Positions 1 through 7,814 of a stretch of DNA of 64,000 nt are shown one piece after another. Positions within the stretch are counted from its first letter, which is position 1; each line of letters begins with the position of its first letter. A program made the position numbers and the translations under genes. Origin of the DNA: JBBIOU01 sp037443205. Its GTDB lineage: Bacteria; Bacteroidota; Bacteroidia; Flavobacteriales_D; UBA2798. The notes beneath the pieces are model-generated. The model did no database searches. It had not been told where the DNA came from and was given only the letters and a program-made list of their open reading frames with translations. The stretch is taken from positions 1-64,000 of the forward strand of contig JBBIOU010000011.1 in the NCBI GenBank assembly GCA_037443205.1. Reading direction: 5' to 3'.

Positions 1-877
1 GTATAGAAGCCGGTTGCCCAAGGGGGTATTGAATATTGTGCATGGTTTAGGTCCAAAAGTGGGTGCTGCCATCACGGTACACAAAGGTATTAAAGCTATA
101 TCGTTTACCGGTGGTACATCAACAGGGGCAGAAATAGCTAAAACGGCAGCGCCTATGTTTAAAAAACTTTCGTTAGAGTTAGGCGGAAAAAACCCTAATA
201 TCATTTTTGCCGATTGCGATTTTGAAAAAATGTTGCATACTACTTTACATTCTTCTTTTGCCAATCAGGGGCAAATTTGTTTGTGTGGTTCGCGTATTTT
301 GGTAGAAAAAAGTATTTATGAAAAATTTAAAACCGCATTTGTAGAAAAAACCAAACAACTAAAAGTGGGTAATCCGCAAGATGAAAACAGCAAACTAGGA
401 GCAGTGGTATCTAAAGCTCATATGGAAAAAATACTTTCTTATATTGAATTGGCTAAACAAGAAGGTGGCAAAGTGTTATGCGGAGGAGAGAGAATAATAT
501 TAGACGGAGAGTTTAAAGATGGATATTATATTGCACCAACTGTTATAGAGGGCCTGGCATATAATTGCCGAACCAATATGGAAGAAATTTTTGGCCCGGT
601 GGTAACAATTACTCCTTTTGAAACAGAAGAAGAAGCGCTAAGAATGGCTAATGCCGTGCGTTATGGTTTATCAGCAACTATTTGGACAAATGATTTAAAT
701 AAAGCACATCGCGTGGCGCAAAAAGCAGAAGCCGGAATAGTTTGGATAAACTGTTGGCTGGTGCGCGATTTACGAACGGCATTTGGCGGAGTTAAAGATT
801 CGGGAGTGGGACGGGAAGGAGGTTTTGAGGCGCTGCGTTTTTTTACCGAGCCAAAGAATGTATGTGTTAGTTTTTAA
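1..877 (+). CDS. Aldehyde dehydrogenase, ALDH8-like (2-aminomuconate semialdehyde dehydrogenase type), 5'-truncated
   Basis: C-terminal ~290 residues of an NAD(P)-dependent aldehyde dehydrogenase; the N-terminus lies before the window. Visible landmarks are the ELGGKNP motif, the catalytic cysteine in QICLCGSR, EEIFGPV and the C-terminal FGGVKDSGVGREGG. The stretch SSFANQGQICLCGSR and the ending NCWLVRDLRTAFGG resemble the ALDH8A1/2-aminomuconate or 2-hydroxymuconate semialdehyde dehydrogenase branch, which oxidises semialdehydes from kynurenine or catechol cleavage; that substrate is inferred. The frame used from base 14 does not continue sensibly upstream: bases 3-14 in a neighbouring frame read I-E-A-G, the residues expected before LPKGVLN, so one base seems to be missing near 13-15. 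The 3' end overlaps the convergent VOC gene by 11 bases. Confidence 0.85.
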   Translation, partial: YRSRLPKGVLNIVHGLGPKVGAAITVHKGIKAISFTGGTSTGAEIAKTAAPMFKKLSLELGGKNPNIIFADCDFEKMLHTTLHSSFANQGQICLCGSRILVEKSIYEKFKTAFVEKTKQLKVGNPQDENSKLGAVVSKAHMEKILSYIELAKQEGGKVLCGGERIILDGEFKDGYYIAPTVIEGLAYNCRTNMEEIFGPVVTITPFETEEEALRMANAVRYGLSATIWTNDLNKAHRVAQKAEAGIVWINCWLVRDLRTAFGGVKDSGVGREGGFEALRFFTEPKNVCVSF

Positions 878-1925
878 CGCGGTTAAATTTAAGCGCTTTG
901 AGCATAAAGCGTGGCAATGGTTTTTCGGGATTGCGTTTACGCAAATTCAAATACCAACCTATTTTTTTAATAATGGGTATTTTATAAGCTTCTACAAATT
1001 CTATTAAAGTGCCGTCTGGGTCTTCTATGTAAGTAAAATGCCCACCGGCTTCGCCCATATCAAAATTACCACCGCTGTCAATTACAAAAGGAAACCCGGC
1101 ATTTTCGCAAGCCATTTTTAGTGCGGGCATATTTTGTATATCAAAACATAAATGAATGTATCCCCAATCGCCCCAAAAACGGTTTTCAAATATTTTACGT
1201 GGGCTGTAATCATAAGCCTGTAACAATTCAATGGTAGTTTTTCCCAGTAATTCGCTAAAGGGGCCTTTGCGGCTTTCAGTATGGGTTAATAATACTCTTC
1301 TGAATTTTTTATGTCCGCCATTTAATGCATGTAAATCGGTAAATGTTTCTGTTTGGTCGTACAATGTTTGATTATATCCTAATACATCGCTATACAGTTT
1401 TTTAGAATTTTCAATGTTGCTTACGCCTAAGATTACACCGGCCACACCTCCGCACAGGTGGTTGGTATCAGCATACCAGTCATATCCTTCAGCAATTTCA
1501 AACAGGTTGTCATTAGGGTCTTTTACAAAGAAATGTAATTTACCATCGGGTGCAGTACTGAGCGCTCCAACAATATTTAATTTTTCTTTAGTGAACCATT
1601 CGAAACATTTAGTTACATTTTTGCATTTTATGCGTGTAATAAAAATGCCTAAATCGCCAGCTTGTATATCAAAGGCAGCTTTTTGGGTATTTCTGCTGGT
1701 ATATTGCCATATTTCAAAGCCACCACCACCTTGTAAACTAAGGGCCAGTGTTGCGGTGCGCGAGTGTACTTGTCCACCGGTATATTTTGTCATTAAAGGA
1801 GCCTGGGCAGCTTCTTCAAAAATTTTTATATCAATGCCAAAATATTTTCGGTACCATTTCCATATTTGTTCAACATCCGGTACACCTATGCCTACTTGTT
1901 GTATTCCGCTGATAATAAAATTCAT
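867..1925 (-). CDS. Two-domain VOC (glyoxalase/extradiol dioxygenase-like) protein
   Basis: About 352 residues with two vicinal-oxygen-chelate modules. The first begins near ISGIQQVGIGVPDVE and ends near FVKDPNDNLFEIAEG; the second begins near AGVILGVSNIENSKKLY and ends near YIEDPDGTLIEFVEAY. The paired DP(N/D)(D/G)xxxE endings are typical of VOC metal-binding folds. The ATG at 1925 is preferred: the frame is open to 1964, but that would overlap the ferredoxin gene, while 1925 lies 16 bases after its stop and gives a clean VOC N-terminus. It is third in a minus-strand unit after FKBP and ferredoxin genes, facing an ALDH8-like gene. The reaction is unknown; an oxygenase or isomerase of aromatic breakdown is a guess from the neighbours. 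Confidence 0.75.
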   Translation of the reverse strand: MNFIISGIQQVGIGVPDVEQIWKWYRKYFGIDIKIFEEAAQAPLMTKYTGGQVHSRTATLALSLQGGGGFEIWQYTSRNTQKAAFDIQAGDLGIFITRIKCKNVTKCFEWFTKEKLNIVGALSTAPDGKLHFFVKDPNDNLFEIAEGYDWYADTNHLCGGVAGVILGVSNIENSKKLYSDVLGYNQTLYDQTETFTDLHALNGGHKKFRRVLLTHTESRKGPFSELLGKTTIELLQAYDYSPRKIFENRFWGDWGYIHLCFDIQNMPALKMACENAGFPFVIDSGGNFDMGEAGGHFTYIEDPDGTLIEFVEAYKIPIIKKIGWYLNLRKRNPEKPLPRFMLKALKFNRVKN

Positions 1926-1941
1926 TGTAATTGGATTTGTA

Positions 1942-2265
1942 TTAAGTTTCGGGAGCAAGTTCAACGGTTAAACCATCAATAGCATCCGATAATTTTATCT
2001 GACATCCTAAACGGGAATTTGCTTTTACATGAAAAGCCTGGTCTAACATGGCCAGTTCATCATCGCTTGGTTCGGGTAACTGATGGTTACTTAATATATA
2101 ACATTGGCATGAAGCACACAGAGCCATGCCCCCGCAGGTGCCCTCTACGGGTAGTTCGTACGATTTACACAACTCCATTAGATTCATGCCCATATCGGTT
2201 GGGGCTTCCAACTCATGTTTTTTACCTAGCCTGTCAATAACAGTTATTTTAATGGTATTCTGCAT
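1942..2265 (-). CDS. 2Fe-2S ferredoxin (adrenodoxin type)
   Basis: A 107-residue soluble electron carrier. The cluster ligands are visible as C-x5-C-x2-C in CGGMALCASC, with a fourth cysteine about 37 residues later in SRLGCQI. N-terminal IKITVIDRLGKKHELEAP is the usual beta-grasp strand, and the acidic EPSDDELAMLDQA segment is typical of the adrenodoxin/putidaredoxin class that serves oxygenases and Fe-S assembly. It lies 6 bases after the FKBP gene and 16 bases before the preferred VOC start, so the three are probably co-transcribed. Its partner enzyme cannot be read from sequence. Confidence 0.92.
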   Translation of the reverse strand: MQNTIKITVIDRLGKKHELEAPTDMGMNLMELCKSYELPVEGTCGGMALCASCQCYILSNHQLPEPSDDELAMLDQAFHVKANSRLGCQIKLSDAIDGLTVELAPET

Positions 2266-2271
2266 AAACCA

Positions 2272-3048
2272 TTATTTTACTTTTATGAGTTCCATTTCAA
2301 ATATCAGGGTAGAATATGGCGGAATACCCGGAAAATCTTTACCTGCAGGAATGTTATTTTCTTTATATCCTAAGTCGTAGGGCACATAAATTCTGAATTT
2401 ACTGCCTTCTTTCATTAACTGTAGCGCCTCAACCCAACCATCAATCAATTCACCGTATCTAACAGTAGCTTCCAGAGGTTCATTTCTTTTATATGAATTG
2501 TCAAATTCAGCCCCATTTAACAGGGTGCCTTTGTAATGAGCTACAATCACATCGTTTAATTTGGGCTGCTTGCCGGTACCTTGTTTAAGCACTTCATATT
2601 GTAAACCCGAGGCAGTACTTTTAATGCCCGGCTTAGAAGCATTTTCAGCCATAAATTTTTCGCTTTCGGCTTTATTTCCTTCATATTTTTTAAGCTCTTC
2701 CTGCATTATGCGTTGTCGCTCTTTCATAAAAAAATCGCGTATTACGAGGCGTGCACTATCGGGCTGCATACTGCTTTCTAATTGGTATACGGCATCTATA
2801 AGCCCTTTTGCCACCATGTCACGGTTAATAATAGTATCCATCTCACCACCCGTTAATTTACTCATTATCTCTCTGCCGGCATCCAGGCCTATGGCATAGC
2901 TTAGCTTATCGTGTACCGATAAAGTATTAACTGCTAACTTAGCTTTGGATATATTTACATGATCGCTGGTCGGAGTGTTATTTTTACACGAATAAACGAG
3001 CGTTGCCGTAACAATCCATAAAAAGATATTATAAGCTTTGTTTTTCAT
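2272..3048 (-). CDS. FKBP-type peptidyl-prolyl cis-trans isomerase lipoprotein
   Basis: 258 residues. The N-terminus ends in a lipobox (VYSC followed by KNN), so it is predicted to be an outer-membrane or periplasmic lipoprotein. Residues ~40-140 form the helical FKBP_N dimerisation region (KLSYAIGLDAGREI, later KFMAENASKPGIK); residues ~155-258 are the FKBP catalytic domain (VIVAHYKGTLLNGAEFDNSY, WVEALQLMKEGSKFRIYVP, LIFEMELIKVK). This is the Mip/FkpA architecture, a periplasmic folding factor. First gene of the FKBP-ferredoxin-VOC unit; upstream on the minus strand is a near-consensus -7 box TATCTTCG at 3071-3064. Confidence 0.93.
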   Translation of the reverse strand: MKNKAYNIFLWIVTATLVYSCKNNTPTSDHVNISKAKLAVNTLSVHDKLSYAIGLDAGREIMSKLTGGEMDTIINRDMVAKGLIDAVYQLESSMQPDSARLVIRDFFMKERQRIMQEELKKYEGNKAESEKFMAENASKPGIKSTASGLQYEVLKQGTGKQPKLNDVIVAHYKGTLLNGAEFDNSYKRNEPLEATVRYGELIDGWVEALQLMKEGSKFRIYVPYDLGYKENNIPAGKDFPGIPPYSTLIFEMELIKVK

Positions 3049-3147
3049 AAAAATATTTTGACGCGAAGATACGGTTTAATCATTGACCGAATACATCTTG
3101 ATTTTTTTAGAATGTTATTTTTCGATTTATGATGAATAAAAAATCAA

Positions 3148-3155
3148 TACATTTG
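3148..3155 (+). promoter_or_regulatory. Bacteroidetes-type -7 box for gdhA
   Basis: TACATTTG is a perfect match to the TAnnTTTG -7 consensus, 31 bases before the gdhA ATG at 3187. No clear TTTG -33 box at the ideal 19-21 base spacing; TTTA at 3126-3129 is the nearest. Confidence 0.5.
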
Positions 3156-3186
3156 GGCGATAAATAATAAAATACCCAAAAACTAT

Positions 3187-4587
3187 ATGGCAACAAAAAC
3201 AGCATCTAAAAAAGCCGCTGGCAAGCCCTCTGCAAACGGCTCGTCTATACATGCAAAGGTAGACGCATTTATGAAACAGGTAGAGGCCAAAAACCCCGGT
3301 GAAAAGGAATTTTTACAGGCCGTTCACGAAGTTGTAGAAACGGTTATGCCTTATGTTGAGGCTAATCCGAAATATAAAAAAGCCAAAGTTCTGGAACGTA
3401 TGACAGAACCCGAGCGAGTAATTATGTTCAGAGTGCCCTGGATAGACGATAAGGGCGAAATGCAAATTAACCGGGGTTATCGCATACAGATGAGCAGCGC
3501 TATCGGTCCGTATAAAGGAGGTATTCGTTTCCATCCATCGGTAAATCTTTCTATTTTAAAATTTTTGGCTTTTGAGCAGGTTTTTAAAAATAGTCTTACT
3601 ACTTTGCCTATGGGCGGTGGTAAAGGCGGTTCAGATTTCGACCCTAAAGGAAAATCGGATAATGAAATTATGCGCTTTTGCCAAAGTTTTATGACCGAGT
3701 TATGTAAGCATATCAGTGCAGATACCGATGTTCCTGCAGGTGATATTGGGGTTGGAGCACGCGAAGTAGGCTATATGTTTGGTCAATATAAACGGATTAA
3801 AAACGAGTTTACCGGTGTATTAACAGGTAAAGGAATTACTTTCGGGGGTTCTTTAATTCGCCCTGAAGCTACCGGATATGGTTGTGTTTATTTTACACAA
3901 GAAATGTTGGCAACCAAAAAACAAACTATCAAAGGCAAAGTGGTAGCTATTTCAGGCTCGGGTAATGTGGCACAATATGCTGCAGAAAAGTGTATACAAT
4001 TAGGAGCAAAAGTGGTAACCATGAGCGATTCGTCCGGCTATATTTACGATAAAGACGGCATTGATGAAAAAAAATTAGCTTATATCATGGAGCTGAAAAA
4101 CGATAAACAAGCACGCATCAGTGAATATATCAAAAAATATAAAACAGCTCAGTTTTTTGCCGGAAAAACTCCCTGGGGCACCAAATGCGATATTGCGCTG
4201 CCATGTGCCACACAAAACGAACTTAACGGTAAAGATGCAGAAACATTAGTAAAAAATGGTGTGATTGCTGTAGCAGAAGGAGCAAATATGCCTTCTACAC
4301 CCGAAGCTGTAAATTATTTTATCAGTAAAAAAATAATGTTTGCTCCCGGCAAAGCCTCTAATGCAGGAGGTGTGGCAACATCCGGTTTAGAGATGAGCCA
4401 AAACTCATTGCGTTTATCGTGGACTCGTGAAGAGGTAGATGAGCGCTTGCACAATATTATGAAAAACATACATGCTACTTGTGTAAAGTATGGCAAGGAA
4501 GGAGATTACATTAATTATGTAAAAGGAGCCAATGTAGGCGGTTTTATTAAAGTAGCCGAAGCCATGATTGGTCAGGGACATGTGTGA
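3187..4587 (+). CDS. gdhA: Glutamate dehydrogenase, NADP-type hexameric class
   Basis: 466 residues; reversible reductive amination of 2-oxoglutarate to glutamate. The catalytic lysine lies in LPMGGGKGGSDFDPKGKSD, followed by the DTDVPAGDIGVGAREVGYM segment and the Rossmann motif SGSGNVAQYAAEK. These match the NADP-dependent (GdhA) subgroup. The first ~25 residues are a Lys/Ala/Ser-rich tail not found in the typical ~445-residue enzyme; homology proper starts near VDAFMKQVEAKNPGEKEF. No internal ATG replaces the start, and the -7 box at 3148-3155 suits ATG 3187. Single gene, ended by a strong hairpin at 4617-4645. Confidence 0.97.
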   Translation: MATKTASKKAAGKPSANGSSIHAKVDAFMKQVEAKNPGEKEFLQAVHEVVETVMPYVEANPKYKKAKVLERMTEPERVIMFRVPWIDDKGEMQINRGYRIQMSSAIGPYKGGIRFHPSVNLSILKFLAFEQVFKNSLTTLPMGGGKGGSDFDPKGKSDNEIMRFCQSFMTELCKHISADTDVPAGDIGVGAREVGYMFGQYKRIKNEFTGVLTGKGITFGGSLIRPEATGYGCVYFTQEMLATKKQTIKGKVVAISGSGNVAQYAAEKCIQLGAKVVTMSDSSGYIYDKDGIDEKKLAYIMELKNDKQARISEYIKKYKTAQFFAGKTPWGTKCDIALPCATQNELNGKDAETLVKNGVIAVAEGANMPSTPEAVNYFISKKIMFAPGKASNAGGVATSGLEMSQNSLRLSWTREEVDERLHNIMKNIHATCVKYGKEGDYINYVKGANVGGFIKVAEAMIGQGHV

Positions 4588-4616
4588 TTGATTTTATTGC
4601 AATTTTTTATATATTC

Positions 4617-4645
4617 AAAAGCCCCGTAAATTTTACGGGGCTTTT
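4617..4645. terminator. Bidirectional intrinsic terminator between gdhA and recQ
   Basis: Perfect inverted repeat AAAAGCCCCGTAAA / TTTACGGGGCTTTT (4617-4630 and 4632-4645), with A and T runs at its ends so it can work in both directions. It lies between the 3' ends of convergent gdhA and recQ. Confidence 0.9.
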
Positions 4646-4683
4646 GTGTGGTATATTTTAGAGTTATAAATTGTATATATTGG

Positions 4684-6888
4684 CTAATTAGCCATTTCAC
4701 TCATAAATTTAATGCGCATCAAACGTAATTCTTCTTCGGAGTAGTCTCCGTCAAATTCGAGGTAGGCATCTTCTATAGAGTCGGTTTCTGCTTCCCGGAA
4801 ATAATCATAAATTTCTTCCTGATTTTCTTTATCAAGAATTTCATCAATATAATAATTGATATTTATACGAGTACCTGAAGAAACGATACTTTCTATTTCG
4901 GCAATAATTTCATCGGTAGTTTTTGATTGTGCTTTAGCGATAGCTTCCAGGGGTAGCTTACGGTCAATATTTTGGATGATTTGCACTTTTGCTGCCGATT
5001 TGTTGGCAACGCTTTTCACCACAAAATCCTGCGGACGTTCAATTTCGTTTTCTTCAACGTATTTTTTAATGAGTTCAACAAAGGGTTTACCAAAACGTTC
5101 GGCTTTGCCTTGTCCTACACCCGATATTTTGGTTAACTCTTCAAGGGTGATGGGATATTGTATGGCCATGTCTTCAATAGAAGGATCTTGAAACACAACA
5201 AAGGGAGGAACATTTTTTTGTTTGGCCACCTGTTTACGCAGATCTTTTAACATAGCCATCAGTGTTTCATCAACTCCCCCTGATGACCCATTACCGGCTT
5301 TTGTGATAATATCATCATCATCATCTATGCCGTCACCTTCGTAATCGTGTTCTTTTATGATTTCAAACGGGTAAGGATTTTTCAAAAATTCGTTTCCGCG
5401 CTTGGTAACGTGAAGTACTCCATACGATTCTATTTCTTTTTCGATAAAACCTGAAACAATACACTGGCGAATTACTGCATGCCAAAATTTATCGCTATAC
5501 TCAGAGCCTTCTCCAAAAATGTCGAGTTTATCGTGTTTGTATGTTTTTACTTCTGATGAAATATCGCCACACAAAACATTTACAATATGTTTGGCTTTAT
5601 GTTTTTCTTTGGTTTCCAGGATGGTTTCTAAAAGCAATTTAACATATTCTTGTCCTTCTATTCTTTCTTTAGGATGTTTGCAGTTGTCGCAATGGTCGGA
5701 ACATTTACTTTCATCAAAGGCCTCGCCAAAATAGTGTAATAAATATTTTCTTCGGCACATAGAAGTTTCGGCAAACGAAACCATTTCATGGAGCAGTTGT
5801 TTGCCTATTTCCATTTCGGCAACGTGCTTACCGTTTAAAAATTTTTCAAGTTTTTCAATGTCTTTGTAGCTGTAAAATGCCAAACATATTCCTTCACCTC
5901 CGTCTCTGCCTGCACGGCCGGTTTCCTGGTAGTAAGATTCTAAACTTTTAGGGATATCATGGTGGATCACGTATCGCACATCCGGTTTGTCTATACCCAT
6001 ACCAAATGCGATAGTAGCTACTATAACGTCTGCATCTTCCATCAAAAACATATCCTGATGTTTGGAGCGAACTTTGGCGTCTAATCCTGCATGATAGGGC
6101 AAGGCTTTAATGCCGTTTACAGAGAGTATTTCGGCAAGTTCTTCAACTTTTTTGCGGCTAAGGCAATACACAATACCTGATTTGCCGGGGTGTTGTTTGA
6201 TAAATTTAATGATTTCTTTAACAACGTCTCTTTTAGGACGTACTTCGTAATATAAGTTTGGTCGGTTAAATGATGCCTTAAAAACAGTAGCATCCATCAT
6301 GCCCAGGTTTTTTTGAATATCGGCCTGTACCTTAGGAGTAGCAGTAGCTGTAAGCGCCATGATGGGTACTTTACCATCTACCTGATCAAACAATGTTCTT
6401 AATTTTCGATATTCCGGCCTGAAGTCGTGCCCCCATTCGGAGATACAATGTGCTTCATCAATGGCAAAGAAAGAAATTTTAACTCCGGCTAAAAAATCAA
6501 TATTTTCTTGTTTGGTTAATGATTCGGGAGCAACGTATAATAGTTTGGTTTTACCTTCGGTTATGTTTTTTTTTACTCTTAGTGTTTCGGTTTTGTTTAA
6601 TGATGAGTTTAAAAAGTGTGCCACACTGTCATCGCTTCCGAAATTACGGATAGAATCTACCTGGTTTTTCATCAGAGCAATCAGCGGAGATACAATAATG
6701 GCAGTACCTTCCATCATCAGTGCGGGAAGTTGATAGCAGAGTGATTTTCCTCCCCCGGTAGGCATGATAACAAAGGTGTTGTTGCCGGCAAGAACGTTTT
6801 TAATTATATCTTCCTGGCGACCTTTAAAAGTGTTAAATCCAAAGAATTTTTGCAGTGCTTTTTTGGGTGTGAGTTCTAAAGTTTCCAT
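4684..6888 (-). CDS. recQ: ATP-dependent DNA helicase RecQ
   Basis: 734 residues, superfamily 2 3'-5' DNA helicase of recombination repair. Walker A is MPTGGGKSLCYQLP near residue 40; motif II is FFAIDEAHCISEWGHDFRP; motif VI is YYQETGRAGRDG. The RecQ zinc site follows (MCRRKYLLHYFGE then CSDHCDNC), then a winged helix and an HRDC domain around FQDPSIEDMAIQYP...SGVGQGKAERFG. It is longer than E. coli RecQ, with an acidic C-terminal extension of ~100 residues (EEIYDYFREAETDS, EFDGDYSEEELRLM) usual in Bacteroidetes. Monocistronic, convergent with gdhA. Confidence 0.97.
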   Translation of the reverse strand: METLELTPKKALQKFFGFNTFKGRQEDIIKNVLAGNNTFVIMPTGGGKSLCYQLPALMMEGTAIIVSPLIALMKNQVDSIRNFGSDDSVAHFLNSSLNKTETLRVKKNITEGKTKLLYVAPESLTKQENIDFLAGVKISFFAIDEAHCISEWGHDFRPEYRKLRTLFDQVDGKVPIMALTATATPKVQADIQKNLGMMDATVFKASFNRPNLYYEVRPKRDVVKEIIKFIKQHPGKSGIVYCLSRKKVEELAEILSVNGIKALPYHAGLDAKVRSKHQDMFLMEDADVIVATIAFGMGIDKPDVRYVIHHDIPKSLESYYQETGRAGRDGGEGICLAFYSYKDIEKLEKFLNGKHVAEMEIGKQLLHEMVSFAETSMCRRKYLLHYFGEAFDESKCSDHCDNCKHPKERIEGQEYVKLLLETILETKEKHKAKHIVNVLCGDISSEVKTYKHDKLDIFGEGSEYSDKFWHAVIRQCIVSGFIEKEIESYGVLHVTKRGNEFLKNPYPFEIIKEHDYEGDGIDDDDDIITKAGNGSSGGVDETLMAMLKDLRKQVAKQKNVPPFVVFQDPSIEDMAIQYPITLEELTKISGVGQGKAERFGKPFVELIKKYVEENEIERPQDFVVKSVANKSAAKVQIIQNIDRKLPLEAIAKAQSKTTDEIIAEIESIVSSGTRININYYIDEILDKENQEEIYDYFREAETDSIEDAYLEFDGDYSEEELRLMRIKFMSEMAN

Positions 6889-7112
6889 TTTTAATTAAAT
6901 ACTATAATTTTTTATGTTAATATTTTATTTATAACACTAATATATGATAATTTGCAAAAGTGTAGTAAAAAAATAAGACACTTTAACATTTTTTTTCTAC
7001 TTAAATGCGGTTTTTAGCGATTAAAAGGTGGTTGGGTGTATGGGTGTTGAAAATTAAACCCAAAATTGTCTATTAGCTGCGCATGCCATGATTAACCCAA
7101 ATTAAGTTCTGT
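6889..7112. other. Intergenic region between recQ and the LytTR regulator
   Basis: 224 bases, very A+T-rich, with no supported gene. It should hold the recQ promoter. Around 7060-7082 the string CCCAAAATTGTCTATTAGC is weakly like one end of the 42-bp repeats at 20511 and 55780, possibly a decayed copy. Confidence 0.4.
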
Positions 7113-7800
7113 TTAAAGCAGATTGAGAGAGTTCATCAGGTGTTCTTTATAGTTTTTGCCAATGGGTATATTTTTATCTTGTATGTAAATATTGTTGTCT
7201 TCAATGCTTTCAATTTTATCGAGGCGTACTATAAAAAAAAGAGCGGTGAACTCTTATAAATTCGGGTGGGGGTAATTTTTGTTCTATTTCTTTCATGGTA
7301 GAAAGTACTGTGTGTCGTCCGCTGGGAATGTACAAGTTTACATAATTGCCCAGTGCTTCGATGTATAATATGTTTTGTGTAAAAACTTGTACAAGTCTTG
7401 AGTCGGTTTTTATAAAAATAGTTTTGGCATGGGTTGAACTTTCTACCGGTCGTAAAAAATTTTTACGGGCTTTTTCTACGGCTTTAAAAAACCTTGCGTG
7501 CGAAATAGGTTTAACAACAAAATCAGTTACATTATATTCGTATGATTCAACTGCAAACTCGGCATGCGAGGTAATTAATATGACCTGAGGAACCACATCG
7601 AGGCTTTTAATCAATTCCAGTCCGCTCATTTTAGGCATATCCACATCCAGAAAAATCAGGTCTATTTCTTCGTTTTTTAATACATTAAAGGCCTCCATGG
7701 CATCTTTACATATTTTTACCAATTCCAGATCGGTTTCGGCAACCAGGTCGGCCATAATGTTTCTGGATAGTTCATCATCGTCTACTATTATACAGCGCAT
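7113..7800 (-). CDS. LytTR-family response regulator, interrupted by a one-base frameshift
   Basis: Receiver plus LytTR DNA-binding regulator. The receiver (residues ~1-120) has the acidic pair DDDE, phospho-acceptor Asp in LIFLDVDMPKMSG, and the conserved Lys in FVVKPI. LytTR starts near IFIKTDSRLVQV. The uninterrupted frame stops at 7216 after 194 residues, inside the domain. Removing one T from the T8 coding-strand run (top-strand A8, 7233-7240) restores the family ending: RSFFIVRLDKIESIEDN, then IPIGKNYKEHLMNSLNLL and stop at 7113-7115. The total then is 687 bases, 228 codons plus stop, as expected. So this is a homopolymer sequencing error, a real inactivating indel, or slippage. It lies 14 bases after the histidine kinase gene. 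Confidence 0.85.
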
Positions 7801-7814
7801 ATTATTGGTTTTTT

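Noticed and set aside
783..1007. Plus-strand open frame after the aldehyde dehydrogenase
   Set aside because: Composed of an out-of-frame ALDH end and antisense VOC sequence; no family resemblance.
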